Shown: positions 57,063 to 64,000 of the stretch, in pieces | Position numbering within the stretch: position 1 is the first letter of the stretch | Layout: each line of letters starts with the position of its first letter | NCBI RefSeq assembly: GCF_008704555.1 | Contig: NZ_CP023702.1 | Span: 1,798,001 to 1,862,000 of the forward strand | DNA: 64,000 bases | Direction of reading: 5' to 3' | Source of the DNA: Streptomyces nitrosporeus | GTDB lineage: Bacteria; Actinomycetota; Actinomycetes; Streptomycetales; Streptomycetaceae | The notes under the pieces: generated by a model | What the model was told of the DNA's origin: nothing | Database searches by the model: none | The model's input: the letters and a program-made list of their open reading frames with translations, nothing else | Program-made: the position numbers and the translations under genes

Positions 57063-59690
57063 ATGGGGAGTGCTGTGATCACCGCGCGTGCGGCTGCCAC
57101 CTTCGATCCGGTCGGACGCTCGGTGGCGACCGCCCGCGCCTTCGTCCGCGACACCTTGCAGGGCTGGGGGTACGACGAGGTCGTCGACGATGCCGTCGTG
57201 CTGACCAGTGAACTGGTCACCAACGCCGTCGTGCACGCCGGCACGGCGGCCGACGTGCTGTGCCTGCGCACCGAGGACGGGGTGCGCGTCGAGGTGTCCG
57301 ACCACTATCCGGAGCGGGAGATCCCGCTCCAGTCCTCCGGCCTGGACTTCGGCAGCCCCGACCGGGAGGGCGGCAGGGGGCTCCTGCTCTGCGCCGCCCT
57401 CGCCTCCCGCTGGGGCGTCGAGTACACCCCGGAGCACAAGCACGTCTGGTTCCAGCTGGACCTCCCCGAACGCCCGGTGGGGATCCGCTCGGCCGGGCCG
57501 GTGCTGCCCACGGCGCTTCTCCCCGTGGCCGACGAGCGCGTACGCGTGGCGGTCGTCCAGACCGACAGCGCGGGGGCCGTCGCCGCCTGGAACGACGACG
57601 CCGTGTTCCTCTTCGGCCACACCGCGGAGCAGGTCACCGGTAAGCAGCTCACCGACCTCGTCGCCTGGCCGCACACCCCCGGCACCGACACCGGTATCGC
57701 CGACGCCCTGCGGCTCTCCCGCTGGGAGGGGAGTTACGGCATCCGCGGGGCCGACGGCCGGGTCATCCCGGTGTACGCCTCACACCTCAGGGTCCGGGAC
57801 ACCCAGGGCGAACCGTCGACCGTGTGCCTGCTGGTCCGCGACTACGAACGCGCGGTGCTGCAGAGCCCGGTGCGGGCCCCGGTCTCCGACGCGTCGGCCG
57901 ACCGCCGGGCCGTGGACCCCTTCGAGGTCTTCATCGGTTCCCCCGCTCCCGACGATCTCGACGGCCTGCTCCAGCGCACGGTCGAGCGGGCGCGGGACAT
58001 GCTGGACGGTGACGCGGCGTTCCTGCTGCTGGCCACCGACGACGAGACGGAGCTGGAGGTCCGGGCGACGACCGGTCTTCCCTCGGCCCGGCAGCGCTTC
58101 GCCCGGGTCCCGGTGGAGGCGGGCGCCGGCCGTTACCAGTCGGCGCGGATGCCCGCGGTCCACGAGGACCTGACGGTCGTCCCCGGGTCGGTACCGCTGC
58201 TCGTGGACACCGGTATGCGTTCGGTCGTGACGGTGCCGCTCAAGGTCGAGGGCCGGCTGACCGGTTCGCTGGGGGTCGCCGCGGAGTCCGCGGGCCGCTA
58301 CACCAACGAGGAGGCGCTGCGCCTCCAGTTCGCCGCCGACCGCATCGCGCTGGCCGTGGAGTCGGCGAGGCTGGGTGAGCTGGAGCGGCTGCGCCGGGGG
58401 TCGCTGTCCTTCCTCGTGGAGGCGTCCGATCTGCTGGCCGGCACGCTGGACCGGGACCAGACGCTGGCGCTGATGGCCCAGATGACGGTGCCGACGCTGG
58501 CCACCTGGTGCGCCGTGTACACGATCGCGGATCCGTACGCGGAGCCGTTTCTCTCCTTTGTGCTGCACGAGGACGAGGAGCGCATCGACGGCTTGAAGGA
58601 CCTGCTGTCCTCCATCGCTCCTCCGGACCCTGTCCCGACCCCGGGGGCCCGGGTGTGGCCCGCGCCGGCCAGGGCGGCCCAGGAGGCCGCTCTGCGGGTC
58701 TCCACCCGCACGCTGGCCCGGGACGCGCCGCTGAGCATGGGGGCGGCGGCACGGACGACGCTGGCGACGGCGTCGGCGGTGGGCGGCGAGACGGTGGTCC
58801 TGCCGCTGGTGGCGAGGAACCGGGTGATCGGCATGCTCACCCTGGGCAAGCCGGCCGACGACCATTTCCGCCAGGAGATCCTGGAACTGGCCGAGGACCT
58901 GTCGCGCCGTGCGGCGCTGGCACTGGACAACGCCCGGCTGTATTCGGAGCGCATGGCCATCAGCCAGTCCCTGCAGCGCAGTCTGCTGCCGCCCGGCACT
59001 CCTGATGTGCCCAACGTCGAGATCGACGTGATCTACCGTGCGGCCGGCGAGGGCAACGAGGTGGGCGGCGACTTCTACGACGTCTTCCCCATCAGCGACG
59101 GTTCCTACGGTTTCGCCATCGGCGACGTCTGCGGTACGGGCCCGGAGGCCGCCGCCGTCACGGGCCTGGCCCGGCATGCCCTGCGTCTGCTGGCCCGCGA
59201 GGGTCTCGGCGGTCCCGCGGTCCTGGAGCGGCTGAACGCGGCCATCCTCGACGAGGGGGCCCGGAGCCGCTTCCTCACCTTGCTGTACGGCGAGTTGTGG
59301 CCGCAGGAGGACGGCAGCGCACTGCTGAAGGTGGTGTGCGCGGGCCATCCTCTGCCGCTGCGGCTGCGTCAGGACGGCTCCGTGGAGGCGGCGGCCGAAC
59401 CGCAGCCGCTGCTGGGGGTGATGGACGACCTGGAGCTGTACGAGCAGGAGGTCGTCCTGGAGCCCGGCGACGTGCTCCTGTGTGTGACCGACGGGGTGAC
59501 CGAACGCCGGGAGGGCACCCGCATGCTGGGTGACGACGGTCTGGCGGAGGTGCTTTCCACGTGCACGGGCCTGACGGCCGGTGCGGTGGCGGGCCGCATC
59601 CTTCGGGCGGTGGAGCGCTTCGCCGCGGAGCCCGCCTCCGACGACATGGCGATCCTCGCGATGCGGGTGCCGGAGCCGCAGGACTTCTGA
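57063..59690 (+). CDS. osaC: multidomain stress regulator OsaC (anti-sigma kinase / PAS / GAF / PP2C)
   Basis: An 875-residue cytoplasmic protein. Residues 1-140: RsbW-type HATPase (LTSELVTNAVVHAG, GRGLLLCAALASRWG). About 160-262: PAS (AVVQTDSAGAVAAWNDDAVFLFGHTAEQVTG). About 296-630: two GAF-like domains. About 636-873: SpoIIE/PP2C phosphatase with SLQRSLLPP, GNEVGGDFYDVF, GDVCGTGPEAA, VTDGVTERREG and SDDMAILAMR metal-site motifs. In S. coelicolor OsaC controls SigB after osmotic shock, with the kinase part acting as anti-sigma factor. Start: ATG 57063; the GTG at 57075 with GGGGAG close upstream is an alternative. It is divergent from osaA. Confidence 0.92.
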   Translation: MGSAVITARAAATFDPVGRSVATARAFVRDTLQGWGYDEVVDDAVVLTSELVTNAVVHAGTAADVLCLRTEDGVRVEVSDHYPEREIPLQSSGLDFGSPDREGGRGLLLCAALASRWGVEYTPEHKHVWFQLDLPERPVGIRSAGPVLPTALLPVADERVRVAVVQTDSAGAVAAWNDDAVFLFGHTAEQVTGKQLTDLVAWPHTPGTDTGIADALRLSRWEGSYGIRGADGRVIPVYASHLRVRDTQGEPSTVCLLVRDYERAVLQSPVRAPVSDASADRRAVDPFEVFIGSPAPDDLDGLLQRTVERARDMLDGDAAFLLLATDDETELEVRATTGLPSARQRFARVPVEAGAGRYQSARMPAVHEDLTVVPGSVPLLVDTGMRSVVTVPLKVEGRLTGSLGVAAESAGRYTNEEALRLQFAADRIALAVESARLGELERLRRGSLSFLVEASDLLAGTLDRDQTLALMAQMTVPTLATWCAVYTIADPYAEPFLSFVLHEDEERIDGLKDLLSSIAPPDPVPTPGARVWPAPARAAQEAALRVSTRTLARDAPLSMGAAARTTLATASAVGGETVVLPLVARNRVIGMLTLGKPADDHFRQEILELAEDLSRRAALALDNARLYSERMAISQSLQRSLLPPGTPDVPNVEIDVIYRAAGEGNEVGGDFYDVFPISDGSYGFAIGDVCGTGPEAAAVTGLARHALRLLAREGLGGPAVLERLNAAILDEGARSRFLTLLYGELWPQEDGSALLKVVCAGHPLPLRLRQDGSVEAAAEPQPLLGVMDDLELYEQEVVLEPGDVLLCVTDGVTERREGTRMLGDDGLAEVLSTCTGLTAGAVAGRILRAVERFAAEPASDDMAILAMRVPEPQDF

Positions 59691-59741
59691 GTGTTCCCCG
59701 GATGTCTCCGCTACGGACGGAGGCACCCGGGTGGTGCGGGT

Positions 59742-59780
59742 GAGGGGCCGTACCGCCTGTTCCGGGCGGTGCGGCCCCTC
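59742..59780. terminator. bidirectional terminator between osaC and MFS gene
   Basis: A 16-bp stem (gaggggccgtaccgcc at 59742-59757, partner 59765-59780, one wobble) with a TGTTCCG loop in the 93-bp convergent gap. Confidence 0.88.
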
Positions 59781-59783
59781 CGG

Positions 59784-61175
59784 TCACCCCCGGTCCCCCG
59801 GGTCCGCCCGGTCGTCAGCCGCCCCGCCGTCCCGTGCGGCGAGGAGCAGGAGCACGGCCGCGGCCGCCACTGCGGCCGTCGCGTGGAGGAAGGCGGTACG
59901 GAACCCCCCGGCGTCTCCCGGGCCCATGGAGAGCCCTACCAGCACGGCGAGGCCGAGGGAGCCGCCCAGCTGGTCGACGGAGCGCTGGATGCCCGCAGCG
60001 GTCCCCGCGTCGTGGTCGGTGACCCCGGACAGTGCCGCGTTCTGGAGGGCGACCAGTCCGATGCCCATGCCTGCGGCGATTCCGGTCATGCCCGGCAGGA
60101 CGTCGAGGGCGTAGGCGCCCTGGCCGGGCAGCCGGGCCAGCCAGGCGAGGCCTGCGGCGGTGCACGCCAGTCCGGTCAGTGCCGTGTACTTCGTACCGAA
60201 CGCTTCGACGAGGCGGGCGACCCGGGAGACGGCGAGGAGGAGCACCGCGCAGAACGGCAGGAAGGCGAGCCCCGTCCGAAGCGGCCCCAGGCCCATCACG
60301 TCCTGCATGTACAGCGTGAGGAGGAAGAAGGCGGTGGACAGTGCCGCGCTCAGCAGGGCGGTCACGCCGTTGGCGACGGCCCTGACGCGGTGGGTGAGGA
60401 GGGAGAGCGGCATGAGGGGGTGCCGGGTGCGTGCTTCCACGACGACGAAGGCGGCGAGCAGCAGCACTCCTGCCGTGATCGTGTGGGGCGCCGCTTCCAT
60501 CACTCCGTGGACGAGGCAGAGCGGGCCTGCGGTCAGCAGGGCCGCGCCGGGCAGGTCGAGACGCCCCGCGTGAGCGCGCGGGCCGTCGGCCGGCAGCAGC
60601 TTCGGTGCGAGCAGCAGCACCCCGGCGGCGAGCGGCACGTTGATGCCGAAGATCCAGCGCCAGTGCAGCAGTTCGGTGATGAATCCGGAGAGCAGCACAC
60701 CGGCGACGAGCCCACCGGAGGAGATGACACCCCAGACGCCGAGCGCCTTGGCACGTTCGGCGGGCGCGGGGAAGAGCAACGCGATCAGTGACATGGCGGC
60801 GGGGGACGCGAGGGCCTCACCGGCCCCTTGGGCGAACCGGGCGAGGACCAGGACGGGGAGGGTGGGCGCCGCTCCTGCGGTGAGGGAGGCGAGTGCGAAG
60901 AGGCCGGCACCGAGCAGGAACATCCTGCGCCTGCCCAGGAGATCGGTGATCCTGCCGCCGAGCAGCAGAAGTCCGCCTCCGACCAGTGTGTAGCCGGTGA
61001 CGACCCAGGAGAGGGAGGCGGCGGAGGCATGGAACCGCTCGCCGATGGACGGCAGCGCCACGTTCACGACGGTGACGTCGAGGGCGATGAGGAACTGGAG
61101 GAGGGAGAGCAGTGCGAGAGCCGGCGTACGGCGGTCGGCACGGGAAAAGGCTCGCGCCCCGGGAAGGGTGTTCAC
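59784..61175 (-). CDS. MFS exporter, DHA2 (EmrB/QacA-like) family
   Basis: A 463-residue drug/metabolite:H+ antiporter with 12-14 membrane helices. Motif C-like and DHA2 marks: FLIALDVTVVNVALPSIGERF in TM1, WVVTGYTLVGGGLLLLGGRITDLLGRRRMFLLG (motif A), ARFAQGAGEALASPAAMSLIALLFP and VWGVISSGGLVAGVLLSGFI (motif C). GTG start at 61173-61175 with GGAG about 11 nt upstream. A small inverted repeat, ACGACC-AGGA-GGTCGT (61205-61220), lies about 30 bp upstream and could be a repressor operator; no regulator gene is adjacent. The substrate is unknown. The 61176-61385 gap has no gene. Confidence 0.92.
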   Translation of the reverse strand: MNTLPGARAFSRADRRTPALALLSLLQFLIALDVTVVNVALPSIGERFHASAASLSWVVTGYTLVGGGLLLLGGRITDLLGRRRMFLLGAGLFALASLTAGAAPTLPVLVLARFAQGAGEALASPAAMSLIALLFPAPAERAKALGVWGVISSGGLVAGVLLSGFITELLHWRWIFGINVPLAAGVLLLAPKLLPADGPRAHAGRLDLPGAALLTAGPLCLVHGVMEAAPHTITAGVLLLAAFVVVEARTRHPLMPLSLLTHRVRAVANGVTALLSAALSTAFFLLTLYMQDVMGLGPLRTGLAFLPFCAVLLLAVSRVARLVEAFGTKYTALTGLACTAAGLAWLARLPGQGAYALDVLPGMTGIAAGMGIGLVALQNAALSGVTDHDAGTAAGIQRSVDQLGGSLGLAVLVGLSMGPGDAGGFRTAFLHATAAVAAAAVLLLLAARDGGAADDRADPGDRG

Positions 61176-61385
61176 GAAGTGGGTACTCCAGAGAGCGGGA
61201 CATCACGACCAGGAGGTCGTAAAGACGCTTCTGTGCCGACGGGCACGGCTAACAAGCCCCCGCGGGGTCTGGCCGGGCGGGGCGGGCCGTGGGACGGCAC
61301 TCCGGAGCTACTTGGTGACTGCGACTGCCATGTGCTGATCGTAGCGGTGGCAGTCGGCCACCAGACGGGCTTTTCCTCATACGAA

Positions 61386-61416
61386 GAAAGGCCCACGCCA
61401 TAGGCGTGGGCCTTTC
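61386..61416. terminator. intrinsic terminator after tRNA-Thr
   Basis: A perfect 14-bp stem (gaaaggcccacgcc, partner 61403-61416) with a 3-nt ATA loop, flanked by TTTC-T runs on both strands. It begins 9 bp past the tRNA 3' end. Confidence 0.92.
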
Positions 61417-61425
61417 TTTTGTACG

Positions 61426-61498
61426 AGCCCCAATGCGGAATCGAACCGCAGACCTTCTCCTTACCATGGAGACGCTCTACCGACTGAGCTATTGGGGC
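61426..61498 (-). tRNA. tRNA-Thr (anticodon GGT)
   Basis: On the - strand the cloverleaf is complete: acceptor GCCCCAA/TTGGGGC, D arm GCTC...GAGC, anticodon stem TCTCC/GGAGA with loop ATGGTAA (anticodon GGT), T arm TGCGG/CCGCA with TTCGATT. The discriminator base is U and CCA is not encoded. It lies about 300 bp downstream of the 5S gene, separated by the rrn terminator, with its own -10-like element. Confidence 0.97.
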
Positions 61499-61526
61499 CT
61501 TGCTGCCTCTTGCGGCAACGAGGTAA

Positions 61527-61532
61527 AGCATA
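61527..61532 (-). promoter_or_regulatory. -10 element for tRNA-Thr
   Basis: TATGCT on the - strand (61532-61527), about 29 bp upstream of the tRNA 5' end. The -35 region (TATGCA-like, 17 bp further) is weak. Confidence 0.5.
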
Positions 61533-61755
61533 CCCTGTCCGGAGGGCTGTGCATAACCATCTGCCGGAAGTCTTCCGCGGGAGTCCCTCCTGGGGAGCGA
61601 CCCGGTGCCGACTGCTTCCTGGAGGCGTCTTCACGAGCTCCGCCCGCCGGTTGCGGCATGTTGTTTTGCCTGCTCCGGTCCGGCCGGCTCCGGGCGGGCC
61701 GCCATGGGGCAGGGCGGAGCGCGCTCGGCCGCGGTTTCCGGTGGTGAACGCAGAA

Positions 61756-61783
61756 AAGCCCCGCACCAAAAGGTGCGGGGCTT
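61756..61783 (-). terminator. rRNA operon terminator
   Basis: A perfect 12-bp stem (aagccccgcacc, partner 61772-61783) with a 4-nt loop, followed on the - strand by TTTTCTG, about 15 bp after the 5S gene. The rest of 61499-61755 holds no gene. Confidence 0.9.
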
Positions 61784-61798
61784 CCCCGGAATAATTGT

Positions 61799-61915
61799 TC
61801 GGCGGCGTCCTACTCTCCCACAGGGTCCCCCCTGCAGTACCATCGGCGCTGAAAGGCTTAGCTTCCGGGTTCGGAATGTAACCGGGCGTTTCCCTAACGC
61901 AATGACCACCGAAAC
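61799..61915 (-). rRNA. rrf: 5S ribosomal RNA
   Basis: About 117 nt, starting GTTTCGGTGGTCATTGCG and containing CCGAACCCGGAAGCTAAGCC and the GGGAGAGTAGGACGCCGCCGAAC end typical of actinobacterial 5S. It follows 23S after a roughly 77-nt spacer. Ends are estimated to within a few bases. Confidence 0.95.
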
Positions 61916-61992
61916 ACTATGAAATTAACCAACACCGGACAACAACACGGCCGTTCGTTATTTCAGAACCAACACAGTGGACGCGAGCAACT

Positions 61993-64000
<2,008 letters not shown>

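Overview
This window is a stretch of Streptomyces core chromosome. The DNA is very GC-rich with G/C-ending codons throughout. Many starts are GTG with Shine-Dalgarno (SD) sequences. The gene order is one I associate with the conserved Streptomyces recA / gluABCD / osaABC region; I made that species-level comparison from memory and did not run a search. Most genes read leftwards (- strand), with shorter + strand blocks separated by strong GC-rich hairpin terminators.

Layout. (1) 1-4071: the start of a hydroxamate-citrate type siderophore operon read leftwards (diaminobutyrate-type aminotransferase, IucA/IucC synthetase, GNAT acyltransferase cut by the window edge). (2) 4443-17781: a secreted serine protease lipoprotein, the GTPase HflX, an M1 aminopeptidase, the (p)ppGpp enzyme RshA, DapF, the tRNA A37 modification pair MiaA and MiaB, an orphan antitoxin-like protein, a LigB-like protein and an orphan TAXI binding protein. 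(3) 17851-23704: a two-component pair next to, and divergent from, the glutamate importer gluABCD. (4) 24096-28120: an FAD hydroxylase; a cysteine-containing leader peptide followed by cysteine dioxygenase and rhodanese, which looks like a cysteine-responsive catabolic operon; and a hypothetical protein. (5) 28541-41059: recX-recA with a LexA box in the recA promoter, an AI-2E family permease, AzlCD with an AraC regulator, and the Lhr helicase next to a Nei glycosylase. (6) 41221-50114: small membrane protein, CsbD, Dps, ClgR, CinA-C, PgsA, RimO, a RodZ-like protein and FtsK, all leftwards. (7) 50289-59690: the osmoadaptation set osaB, osaA and divergent osaC. (8) 59784-64000: MFS exporter, tRNA-Thr(GGT), 5S rRNA and the 3' two-thirds of a 23S rRNA gene, all leftwards.

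Functional themes. Stress handling is the main one: RshA, HflX, RecA/RecX, Lhr/Nei, Dps, CsbD, ClgR and OsaABC. Translation upkeep (MiaA, MiaB, RimO, rRNA and tRNA) and nitrogen or sulfur metabolism (GluABCD with its two-component pair; CDO and rhodanese) make up most of the rest. Nothing in base composition suggests a mobile island: I saw no transposase, integrase, CRISPR array or prophage gene.

The most interesting signals are regulatory or repetitive: the apparently leaderless Cys-x-Cys leader peptide before cysteine dioxygenase, ten 276-bp HAMP-containing repeats in osaA, a perfect 14-bp hairpin just upstream of osaC, symmetric sites at the gluA promoter and before the antitoxin-like gene, and an RshA whose synthetase motifs have drifted.
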